Assembly (NCBI GenBank): GCA_023079485.1
Contig: CM041101.1
Location: 9,202,501 to 9,266,500 of the forward strand
Direction of reading: 5' to 3'
Origin: Archilochus colubris
Lineage: Eukaryota > Chordata > Aves > Apodiformes > Trochilidae
DNA: 64,000 bases
In this document: one piece after another, positions 11,590 to 20,631 of the stretch
Layout: the number at the start of each line of letters is the position of its first letter
Numbering within the stretch: the stretch's first letter is position 1
Notes under the pieces: generated by a model
The model's database searches: none
The model's input: the letters and a program-made list of their open reading frames with translations, nothing else
Told to the model about the DNA's origin: nothing
Position numbers and translations under genes: made by a program

Positions 11590-12010
11590 AAAAAGCCATT
11601 CACTCTAGTTCAATTGGCCATTTAGTTCAATTTGTGTGTGTTACTGCAGGTAATTACTATGGTAATAATGTACTGTAATCTGGGCTGATTTGGAACTTGT
11701 CCTGTTTCTGTATTAATAATAAGTGCCATATATGTACTAATTACCAGTTTGTTACCATGGTTATTTGCGTAGATGCCGTGTTAATGATACCCTGGAAACA
11801 TAAAGCAATCACATTTTTGAATTAAATCTTTGTGGTCTCTTTAGTGCTAAAAGCCCAATTCACATAAAATAATGATGAAGAAAATGAGATCACCGTCACT
11901 GCCTCGCCAGCGAGCTGATTAGCTCTGCTGCATAAATATACCAGCTCACCATACTGAAAAATTAGAGCCTCCAAAACATTTTCCATGGTTGCTAAGTAAC
12001 TTCCCCAAGA
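11590..12010. promoter_or_regulatory. Candidate enhancer with three RFX/X-box-like motifs
   Basis: AT-rich unique sequence with three imperfect inverted repeats that resemble the RFX-family X-box (GTTNCCATGGNAAC type): ATTACTATGGTAAT at 11653-11666, GTTACCATGGTTAT at 11751-11764 and GTTGCTAAGTAAC at 11988-12000. Several TAATTA-type cores (11651-11655, 11738-11743) lie between. RFX factors bind such sites at ciliary and other vertebrate genes; that is established for the family. Activity here is inference from motif clustering only. Confidence 0.35.
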
Positions 12011-13679
12011 TTACATCACTTACAGGAACACAGGGTGCCAGATCTGTCATGCAGATGGATTTATAGAGCACGAACTCTGGGGAAGGGATGCTCGGCCGAG
12101 GGGGCTCTGCTGAACTGGAGGTGCCAGAGGAGAGGGGTAAATAAAGAGGCATCCCCCCCCCCCTCCTTTCTCCACAAACTCACACTCTGCTTCCTTGGAA
12201 GGAGCAATCCAGAGACTTTTATTTTTTAGTGTTGTTTAAAGCCAGAAGGGATCTCTGCTCTCCCTCCTCTGCAATAACCTCACACTCCCAAGTCCCGTGC
12301 TGGCTTGAATCTCTTCTCCCTTGGAAACTCAACCAAGTGGAGCATTGTTGAGGATGATTTGTTGGAAATGTGGACTGGGAGGGACAAGAGAGGCTGCTGC
12401 TGTGTGTCCCCATGCCCACAGGGGATATCTCCAAGTTTTGCAATGGGACACTGAGCAGTGGTTGTCCCACAAAGCTTCTCTCTGCCATCCCACTTGTTCT
12501 GCCATTCCCACGCAGCAGCTACCTTGCTGGCCATACTGGATCTACATTACAATTAAAAATAGTTTATTGGCAACAAAAATGTTCCCTTTTCCCTGACGGC
12601 ACAGCAAACAATGGGGCCTTCCTACCCTAAAATTAATGGCAATTCTTTAACCAGATGACACTGGGGCAGGAGCTGGGGAAAGCTGCAACAGGGAACCTGC
12701 GGGTCCCTGCAGACAAGGAATAAGGCAGAGAAACCCATGGGTCCCAACCTTATAGTGAGTCTGTTCCTTACTGCTGTGGGTAAAGCCCCATGGATCTGGA
12801 GCCCTTTTTCAGGTCTTCTGGAAGGAGCAAGACCCAGAGAGTGCAGAAGGCACCTCGGGGCAGCCAAAGGACGGAGCTGGGTTTCTCCTCTCTCCTTGGC
12901 ACAGTTTGTCCAGGAGAGGAATAACCAGGTGGGGAAGAGCATCCCAGGTGAGTCTGCTTGAGAGAAATCAGTGTCCCAGACTGCAGGTACCCAGGAGGAT
13001 CAACAGCCACTGCAACACCAGCCCCAAAACTCTCGGAAAATCACAGCATCCATTTGCCAAGTGAAATTCCCAGTTCTTGGGTATCCCATGGAGGGGCTGG
13101 CTGAGGTACCACCTGCTGAAGGTGCCCCTGGTTTGCACCCAGTGAGGAGCTGCTGGACCAGGGCTGTGGTGAGAGCAGAATTTCTCCCTGTCATCCTCCC
13201 TCTGCTTTGGCCCGAGGCCATCACAGCCCTTCCCTCCCCTCTCCTGCAGACCCCAGTCCCATGCAGGGCTGCCATGTCATTTGAAAAGCTACTTAGTGCT
13301 CTTTATTATCTGGTCATTATTTTTCCAATGAAGCCTGAGATAAGCAAAGCATTAATCAAAACAGAACAGAAGCCACTTGGAGCAGGTAAAGGATGGAAAA
13401 GATTTTAATCAGTGAAGCCGGGCAAGAAAAGCCAAAAAGAGGGAGAAGGGGGGAGAGAGGAAAGGAGGTTGAGAGACAAAGAAAGGGAGAGAAACACCAC
13501 TTGTTGTTTGTGGGGTGAAGACAAATGTTTCCAAAGCCACATTTTCCACATGACTCCCAGTAAAAGCTCTTGGTTTGATTATTAATCACAGGGCGGTCTC
13601 CATCCATCACTCCATCCCTCTGTGCTTCCCAAGCTGTTTGATGTGCTACCTTCTGCTCTGCCAGCCCATATCCTCCCCC
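12011..13679. other. Unique non-coding DNA, no gene recognised
   Basis: Mixed composition with a C run near 12152-12161 and a GA-rich patch at about 13437-13495. No recognisable exon or element. Confidence 0.6.
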
Positions 13680-13990
13680 ATCGGGCAGCTATGACAGGGG
13701 AAAGCCTGGGAAGTAATTCCAATAAAGAAAATGAAATCAAATAAATAGAGGAGGAAATAAATAAGACGATTAAGAAAGCTTCTGCTGTGCTGGTTTGATC
13801 CCTGCGTCTCGAGGTTTCTGGAGAGCTGCTGACACCAGGAGCGTCTTCTGAAATGGATGGACTTTGCCTCTTGCCTCATACATCTGTTTAATGACCTCTC
13901 CTTGCAGGCACTTGACATGTGATTTATGGGATATAAATTTTACCTCTTTGCTTCGGTGTTGCAATCACCATGTTCTGCAAGGTGAGAGCA
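13680..13990. promoter_or_regulatory. Candidate conserved non-coding element
   Basis: AT-rich left half with repeated AAATAAATA and AAGACGATTAAG words, then a less biased right half with GTTTAATGACC and GGGATATAAATTT. The sequence appears single-copy and free of repeats. The enhancer idea is inferred from composition alone. Confidence 0.2.
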
Positions 13991-15085
13991 CCTCACCCCG
14001 CCAGGATGCCGCGCCGGCTCCCTCACCCTCCTGCTTGCCAAACTTTCTTCCTCTGGCCCTTCCTTTAAAAAAAACAACTGAAAAAAAAAACAAAACCAAA
14101 CCAACAGACCTTTAAAAATATGTTTTTTCCTTTTTAAAAGAAAACTGCTGCTGACGCAGCCTTTGCAGCTCTCAAGGCTGATGGAGTTTATTTATTTTTT
14201 TTTTTCAGAAGAAGAGAACAGCAGCGTCCCGGCTGATTTCCTGCAAATAATACTAATAAATATACATATAAATAAATAAGTCCTTAATTCTTTTACTGGC
14301 ATCTGTAGCCTCTAATTCATAAATTCATCAGGACTTTCCCAGGATGTCAGTTTTGGCAAATGAGCCCTGAGTTGCTTCATGCTAATGGAGCGGTGGGCTG
14401 CCTGACCTCAGGAAATAGAGAGGCCAAACATGAAAAAACAGAGCTGGGTTCAAGGCTGGGGCTGTGAACCCCAGATTTGAGGGTGAGGTCGGGAAAGGGT
14501 CAGGGAAGCATTGTGTGTGTGTGTGTGTGTGAGGGAGAAAATGCTGTTTTCTATTTAAAACCTTTCATGCCTCTGCCAGAGCCCCTCTCACCATTGTGTG
14601 CGGGACCAGCCCCGGCTATTGAGAAACGCGCCTTGAAAAATCCTGACTGCAGGAATGGGGAAAGATTGGAAACAGCCACGCTGACGTGTTGCCAGCCAAA
14701 CCCTCCCCTACCTTGGGAAGAAAGAGAGGGTGAGATCTGCCTGGCTCTTTTCAGCAGTGAGGGTGGCTGGGTTTGCTTTGGCAGCCGGGGGTGATGGATG
14801 TGCCAGGTACTATTCATTAGAAATGATTTGTCGGGGCCAGCGCAGCTCGCCTGCCCATTAGGAACCATTTACTTTGCAGGTTGGGAGTGATGGGTGCACT
14901 TAATAGTTTCCAAGTATTGGAGGACGTTTAAAAGCCCTGGAAGAAGAGGCTATCGATAGTTACAGCTTTGATTTGTTGGCAGAGGAAAGCAGAGTGTGTG
15001 CCTGGGAGTCCCCTCGGGGTCCCCGTTTGCTGGTGGTGGGTGCTGGCGTGGGAAAGGTTGGAGTGGAATAAGGAGGAGGCATGGT
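13991..15085. other. Unique non-coding DNA with short (TG)n
   Basis: A-rich at 14065-14110, a T run near 14197-14206 and AT-rich at 14240-14330. The GAAATGATTTG and CCATTAGGAACC region at 14800-14880 looks like single-copy regulatory-type sequence. No gene recognised. Confidence 0.55.
14511..14531. repeat. (TG)n microsatellite
   Basis: Ten TG dinucleotides in a row. Confidence 0.93.
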
Positions 15086-15480
15086 CAGGAATCACAGATT
15101 GGTTTGGGTTGGAAGGGACTGTAAAGCTCAGCCAGTTCTAACACCCCTGCCATGGGCAGGGACACCTCCCCCAGCCCAGGTTGCTCCAAGCCCCATCCAG
15201 CCTTCAACACTGCCAGGGATGGGGCAGCCACAGCTTCTCTGGAAAACCTGGGCCAGGGGCTCAGCACCCTCACACCAAAGAATTTCTTCCTAATATCTCA
15301 TCTTTCAGCCTGAAACTGTTCCCCCTCATCCCATCCCTCCAGGCTCTTGTCCAAACTCCCTTTGCTGTGGCCCCTTCAAGCACTGGAAGGTTCTATGTCT
15401 CCCTGCAGCCTTCTCTTCTCCAGGCTGAGCAATTCCAACTCCCTCAGCCTGTCTCTGGAATCTTGTCAGGCTTTGTCCTT
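15086..15480 (-). mobile_element. CR1 LINE fragment, minus orientation
   Basis: On the plus strand it begins with the complement of the CR1 3' end (AATCACAGATTGGTTTGGG TTGGAAGGGACT), continues with CCCCTGCCATGGGCAGGGACACC and the GGTTGCTCCAAGCCCCATCC block, and reaches a CTTCTCCAGGCTGAGCAATTCC section. These are typical of the 3' region of avian CR1 read in reverse. No intact frame remains. The 5' boundary is uncertain, because similarity to my picture of CR1 fades after about 15480. It clearly differs from the copies at 17.8 and 61.0 kb, so it is another subfamily and probably an older insertion. Confidence 0.88.
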
Positions 15481-15754
15481 AATGTCTCCAAGTGATGTGG
15501 CCACAGCCCCTTGTTCAGCTCCAGTGGGGAGAAACCCAAGCCCATGTCCAGAGCTAGCAGCAGAGCCCAGCAACCCATGGTCCATGCCCCGTGGGGGTTG
15601 GTCCTGTTGGGAGCATCATGGACCATGATCAGAGGAGGCTGAAGGTCATTCACTGAGGGATGATGATGGCTATTACATCCCAGGTCCTTTACCCTGCCCT
15701 CCCCCTGGCCTGGGTTTTGCTTGGAGTGAGATCCCACTAACAGCCCTCTGCCGA

Positions 15755-16030
15755 TGGGCAGTCATTTACTTAAGTCCCAATTTTTCATTAAAATAGCACA
15801 TATGGCTATCAGGCAGTGCAAGGTCATGGGGCTGCATTGTCTCAGCTTAATACGATGCTATTAAGGCAGGGCTGTAATGTCCCAGATACAGCAAGTTCAG
15901 CAGTGGAAGATCAAGCACTGGGCAAGACTGTAATTTCCTCCTGTCCTGCTGATATGATCTTATCAAAGCCTGACTGATCTCTATATACAAAAACTCACTG
16001 GAGAGCATTAAATATCGTGACAGGCTCTGG
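15755..16030. promoter_or_regulatory. Candidate conserved non-coding element with GATA/TCF-like motif pair
   Basis: Unique AT-rich sequence with an E-box CATATG near 15799, TTAATACGATGC near 15847, and CTGATATGATCTTATCAAAG at 15949-15968, which joins GATA-type (TTATC) and TCF/LEF-type (ATCAAAG) words. Regulatory role is inference. Confidence 0.25.
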
Positions 16031-17019
16031 TTCCAGTGGCTGGTGGGGAGGTTGGGCTCAGCCTGGTCCCTTTGTGTCACTGCCTCCTCCCTCCATCCCT
16101 CCAGCACAGACCAGGGCAGCATCAGCTGGCTGAGAGCTGGCTATGAGTCCATCCTTTATCTTTGCTGTTGGGTTTGTTGTTTTGTTTTGGGTTTTTTGGG
16201 GGGTTTGTTTTTGTTTTGTTTTGTTTTTGAAGCTTGACCTCTCTTGTCCTTTTGAGTTTAATTTTTTGTCCAGCTCAGCATCGTGCTGCTGGGTCTCAGC
16301 TGCCCTTGGTGGCCCCACCGAGCTGGCCTGGGAGCCTCAGGGTGGTGGTTGTCACTGTTCTCTATAGCCCTCTGCAACCCTTTGCTTTCTTCCTCAACTA
16401 AACCAGACAAGAACAACTCTTTTCTTCCAGCTTTTATCTTCCTAGCTGAGCTTCAAGTGCCTGTGTGCAGTCCCTTGATCCTACCCTCCCCTCAGACAGT
16501 TCTAGCACAGCAGGGCCCTGCTCTGGGTGCTTGCTGACCAGGCAACAATTCCAGAAGAGAGGCAGAGGTAGGGAAGGGAAGGCTGGAAACTGTCTGTTGG
16601 CTTTATGGAGTCCTGTGAAGTCATCTGGCACTTATTGACTCGTTGGCACTGGTCCAACGTGGTTGAGGTCTGCCTGGGTGAGAGGTGTCCCTGGGGCTGT
16701 GTGCCCTGCCTGGGAGGAAACATCTCCCTCACCAGAAGGGTTTGCAGAGCAAATAAAAGTGTTATTTCATCCCAGCAGCACAGAGACACCTTGAGACCCC
16801 CCCCCAAACACAGGTATGTGCAGAGGGATGTGGGGGGGACTGGTGTGGACAGAGGGTGGTGGCTGCTCCCAGCAGATGTGACACTGGGTGACACCGTTTG
16901 TGCACAGCCCCTGCATGCCAGGGGTGAGCAGTGGGAAGGGGTTTGCTCAGAAAACAGACCAACCAACTCACCAAAAAGATAAAAAAGAGATGCAAAAGCC
17001 AAGCTCCATTATTTCCCAT

Positions 17020-17460
17020 TTGAGTCAGGACCAGCTTTAAAAGATAATGAGTTAATTGAGCACTGGAAGCCATCTCCCTATAGCTATGTGTCAGCTCCTA
17101 TTAGCTGCCCTGGGAGGTTAGCTGAGAATATACAGATATCTCTGGAGATATCAATTATTTCTTTACTAGCCCCAGCATTTCTTTACTTGCCCTTCTTCTC
17201 TGATGGGCAGGGATGACAGTGCAGGGCAGCTCTGGCATGGCACAGCACAGCACAGCATGGATGCTGGGCTCTGCAGACAGCTGCCAGCTGTAGCTGTTTT
17301 CTAGTGAAAATAGATGTTGGGTATTGATCTCTTTCCTCCAGTGGAGTCCTGGGGCCTTCTCCTTAGTTACTCTAATAAAACACAACTAATTAAATTTGTG
17401 CCTCGCTTTTTCAATATTGCATTATCCTAATTACTAATTAAGGGGACCACATGGAAGGGG
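17020..17460. promoter_or_regulatory. AT-rich candidate regulatory patch with perfect palindrome
   Basis: Includes AAGATAATGAGTTAATTGAG near 17041-17060, a perfect 18-bp inverted repeat at 17135-17152 (8-bp arms GATATCTC/GAGATATC with a TG spacer), and TAATTACTAATTAAG near 17428-17442. The motif content resembles developmental enhancers; this is unproven. Confidence 0.22.
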
Positions 17461-17831
17461 GGAGGCATTATTCCCTGCAAAAGATCCCCTAATGGCCTAA
17501 ATGACATCTCATGGAAGGAGGAAATCTTTCAGCAAAGGCCAAGACTGAAGCTTGGGAAGGGATCCCTGGGGACAACTTAACAAGAGGCTCTTTAACTCTT
17601 CAGCTGCTGCCTCAGTGTTTGCTGAATCATGGACTGAGCACCAGTGCAGAGCTGGCACAAGGGGAGCAGCTGAGAGGCAGGGATGCTCCATGCTTCTGCA
17701 CAGGGAGAAAATGGGGAAGAATTGAAAGGAATTGAAAGGACATCTGTGCATGAGGACATCTGCCTGGGAAAGCATGTCAGGGGGAAGTGAAGGAACTGGC
17801 TGTTCAGGATGAGTGAGTTGCCCACTTGTGT

Positions 17832-18440
17832 CATAGAATCACAGAACTGACTGGGTTGGAAGGGACCTCAGAGATCATCAAGTCCAACCCTTGATCCACT
17901 CCTCCCGTGGTTCCCAGCCCATGGCACTCAGTGCCACATCCAGGCTCTTTGGAAATATCTCCAGACACGGAGAATCCACTACTTCCCTGGGCAGCCCATT
18001 CCAATGCCTGATCACCCTCTCCAGAAAGAAATTCTTTCTCATCTCCAACCTAAACCTCCCCTGGCACAACTTGAGACCCTGCCCTCTTGTCTTGCTGAGA
18101 GTTGCCTGGGAAAAGAGCCCAACCCCCCCCTGGCTCCAACCTCCTTTCAGGGAGTTGTAGAGAGTGATGAGGTCTCCCCTGAGCCTCCTCTTCTCCAGCC
18201 TCAACACCCCCAGCTCCCTCAGCCCTTCCTCACAGCAATTCTGCTGGATCCCTTCACAGCCTCCTTGCTCTTCTCTGGACCTGCTCCAGCACCTCAATCT
18301 CCTTCCTGAGGGGCTGAGGGGCCCAGAACTGGACACAGGACTCAAGCTGTGGCCTCACCAGGGCTGAGCACAGGGCCAGTCCTCCCATGCAGCCCCACTG
18401 GTGGCTCCCAGTGTCCAGCCCTCCATGGACACCCAAGAGC
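17832..18440 (-). mobile_element. CR1 LINE 3' end with decayed ORF2 remnant
   Basis: Reads in reverse as a 5'-truncated CR1. The 3' end at 17832-17900 is the complement of the GGTTGGACTTGATGATC and GATTCTATGA terminus. Inside, the minus-strand translation holds the C-terminal part of the CR1 polymerase ORF: residues like CVQFWAP (about 18320-18340) and LEQVQRRA, then after a frame change [31 protein letters not shown] and a downstream [12 protein letters not shown]. The frame change lies near 18254-18290, so the coding part is broken. The reverse-transcriptase and endonuclease domains are absent. It is about 98% identical by eye to the copy at 61000-61374 over the shared 370 bp, so both are relatively recent members of one subfamily. 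Confidence 0.95.
17878..18436 (-). pseudogene. CR1 ORF2 C-terminal remnant, frameshifted
   Basis: This is the coding remnant inside the CR1 copy. Two minus-strand frames together cover what family knowledge places after the reverse-transcriptase domain of the CR1 polyprotein. The upstream frame (to about 18254) ends in [11 protein letters not shown], and the downstream frame (18345 to 17878) carries [19 protein letters not shown] and the RKNFF...[10 protein letters not shown] block. They overlap in different phases, so at least one indel separates them. No start codon context, promoter or catalytic residues are retained. It cannot encode an active protein. Confidence 0.85.
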
Positions 18441-18567
18441 TGAGGTTTGGCAGGGAAGGAACAGCCCTTCCAGGCCTGGACATGATGAGGCTCTTGGCAG
18501 GTGATGTCAAAACAGTTTCCATCTGTTCCAAGTGGTGATAAAATACACAGAAATGTAGAGAAGGTTC

Positions 18568-18600
18568 CTTAGGGTTCTTTAGGGTTCTTTAGGGTTTTTT
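18568..18600. repeat. 10-bp TTAGGGTTCT tandem, three copies
   Basis: TTAGGGTTCT, TTAGGGTTCT, TTAGGGTTTT in a row. The core contains the telomeric hexamer but the period is 10, not 6. Confidence 0.85.
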
Positions 18601-18662
18601 ATCTTGCCATGCTGGGCTCCGGGAACACCCAGCTGTTCGGTACCTTCTGCACCAGGACCTTT

Positions 18663-18850
18663 GAATCATAGAATCCCAGACTGGTTTGGGCTGGAGGGGA
18701 CCTGAAAGATGATCCAGTTCCCACTCCCCTTCTGTGGGCAGGAACATCTCTCACTAGGTCAGGGTGCTGCGAATCCCACCCAACCTGGATGGGAAAACTT
18801 CCAGGGATGAGGCATCCACAGCTTCCCTGGGCAACCTGGGCCAGTGTCAA
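18663..18850 (-). mobile_element. CR1 LINE 3' fragment, minus orientation
   Basis: Starts with the complement of a CR1 terminus (AATCATAGAATCCCAGACTGG, TTTGGGCTGGAGGGGACCTG), followed by a diverged GTGGGCAGGAACATCTC block, then ATCCACAGCTTCCCTGGGCA and CCTGGGCCAGTG, all matching the order of the CR1 copy at 15086. No coding part is present. It lies 220 bp from the neighbouring CR1 copy in the same orientation. Confidence 0.9.
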
Positions 18851-19337
18851 ATCCCAAACTTCCTTTAATATTCCTCAGGAAGCAAAGATGAGCAGTGCAG
18901 GAGGCTGGGCTGCCCCTCTCCTCCTGCAGCACCCTTGGCAGGAGTTCACTAACATTTTCATTTCATTTTCCCTGTGAATTGCTGCTCATGCTCTGGCTGT
19001 TTCTGGCTTCATAACTCACCGGTTCATTTCTCATACAGCTCTTTTAGAAACATATTTTTCCCCTTAAATATGTGACCTGAAAGTGTGAACTGAGATTCAT
19101 GCTGAAAGGAATTGGGAAAGAATAGTGAAGAGGTACTTGTTGGAGGGAAAAAAAATAATAATAATACTTTGGGTATTACAGAGAACCCCCCAGTGCTGGA
19201 ACCCAGAAGGGATATATTCTGCCAGAGATGTAGGGATTTAGCATGCCCAGATTTCCTGCCCAGGGCAGCAATGATTCCCAGCCTTTGGAATGAAGTTTTC
19301 CACTGTAGGTCGCTACAAGGGAGAAGAATCATTTGTT

Positions 19338-19405
19338 GTGAGGGGAAACTGAGGCACTGCTGCCCCTTGTACCAAGACAGGGACTGTTAGAGGTCACACA
19401 CCTTC
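19338..19405 (+). repeat. Possible ancient MIR-like SINE fragment
   Basis: GGGGAAACTGAGGCAC followed about 40 bases later by AGAGGTCACACA follows the MIR 3' half layout (GGAAACTGAGGCAC...AAGGTCACACAG). Heavily diverged in between. Confidence 0.35.
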
Positions 19406-19546
19406 TGGATCCTCCCCATTTCCCTTCTCCTGGTGATCTGCATGCTGCTTTATGTAGCACTGTTACAGACAAAATTAGGGCAAGGCACAGCATTAATTGA
19501 AATGTAAAGACTCCAGACAATATTGATGTCTATGGTTTAGCATCCC

Positions 19547-19570
19547 TTTTTTTTTTTTTTTTTTTTTTTT
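19547..19570. repeat. Poly-T run (T24)
   Basis: Uninterrupted run of 24 T at the left edge of an AT-rich single-copy stretch. Confidence 0.9.
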
Positions 19571-20554
19571 ACCATTCTACTCCAAGTTAAGTTGATCATG
19601 AGTCTGTTTTGGAGATTATTTTCTCTCCCCCTTCCTTGAAGTGATTGAAATCTTAATAATCAAGGATAATATGGACGGCAAACTTTTAAGCAATAAAGAT
19701 ATAAAGAGAATGAAGAGAAGCAAAGTGCTCACGTCTCTCAGTGCTGAAAATGGTTCTGTTTTATTTTCCTGTAGCAGATGTTAAGTTTCCAATAATAAAA
19801 TAAAATAAAAAATCTAAGAGAGACATTTAGCAAAGTATAGCTTTACACTCCAGAGTTATCACTCCAATTTCAACTGGGACCATAAAGTTTTATGAGCTAT
19901 TAAATTGTCCTAAACCTCCTTTAACACACTAGCTCTAATGTTGGAGATTAACCATTTAGAAAAAGGAGGTTACCTTAGCAGAGATAGGGCCATTTTCTTG
20001 CACTCTTATTCAGTCAATAGCCCTTTTCTATGGCAGAGCCATTTGCTGGAGTCTGTGGCTGGTAATTAGGCAGCATGCCCTGCAGGTAATGCAGCTGCAG
20101 GAGGTGCAATCCCTCCCACAGCTCCCAGCAGCAGCACTGGGATGGATGCTCAGGAGAGCAGAACTCAGGGCTGGGACTCCAGAGAGCAGAGGGAAAAATA
20201 TCAGCTCCCTGCCCAGCTGTAGTTGGGTTCATTTTCCCATCCCCTCATCCATTCAGTCGGGATGCTCATGGTTTCTTCTCTCCCCGTTTCCTTCTTCTGG
20301 GGTGATGAATCCATCAGAACCTGGCTTTAGATTCTGTTTCATTACCTTGCAGAAACCTTTGGTCTCAGCTTGACCCACCTGGATGCTGGAGTGAACCTGG
20401 GCTCTACACAGCCCAGGAAAAGGTTAATGGCAAGTTCAGGTTGTGCTTGCAGAGCTCTTTCCAGAGGAGGAACTTAAAAACCAGGAGTGTCACAACACCC
20501 TCCGGAAGCCCAGTATCATTTTATTGATTTTTTAAACAGGCACAAACCCAGGAG

Positions 20555-20631
20555 CAGAGATGGTCTGGAGCCACAAAAATATCTTCAGCTAAAGCAGAGG
20601 TCTGGAGCCACAAAAATATCTTCAGCTAAAG
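20555..20631. repeat. 37-bp tandem duplication
   Basis: A 33-base word starting GGTCTGGAGCCACAAAAATA and ending TCAGCTAAAG occurs at 20562 and again, identical, at 20599. A GCAGAG word precedes each copy, with one extra AT in the first. Exactly two copies. Confidence 0.95.

Larger units (their letters stand above)
15481..17831. other. Unique non-coding DNA, no gene recognised
   Basis: Contains two AT-rich candidate regulatory patches described separately (15755-16030 and 17020-17460) and a GTTTT/GGTTTTTT-rich run at 16165-16230. No exon or RNA gene recognised. Confidence 0.6.
18851..20560. other. Unique non-coding DNA, AT-rich in the middle
   Basis: AT-rich from about 19590 to 20010, with AATAATAAAATAAAATAAAA at 19789-19808 and single-copy sequence either side that could be conserved. 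A T24 run lies at 19547-19570. No exon recognised. Confidence 0.55.

Noticed and set aside
18568..18600. Interstitial telomeric repeat
   Set aside because: Only three TTAGGG at 10-bp spacing, not a hexamer array; kept as a short tandem repeat only.
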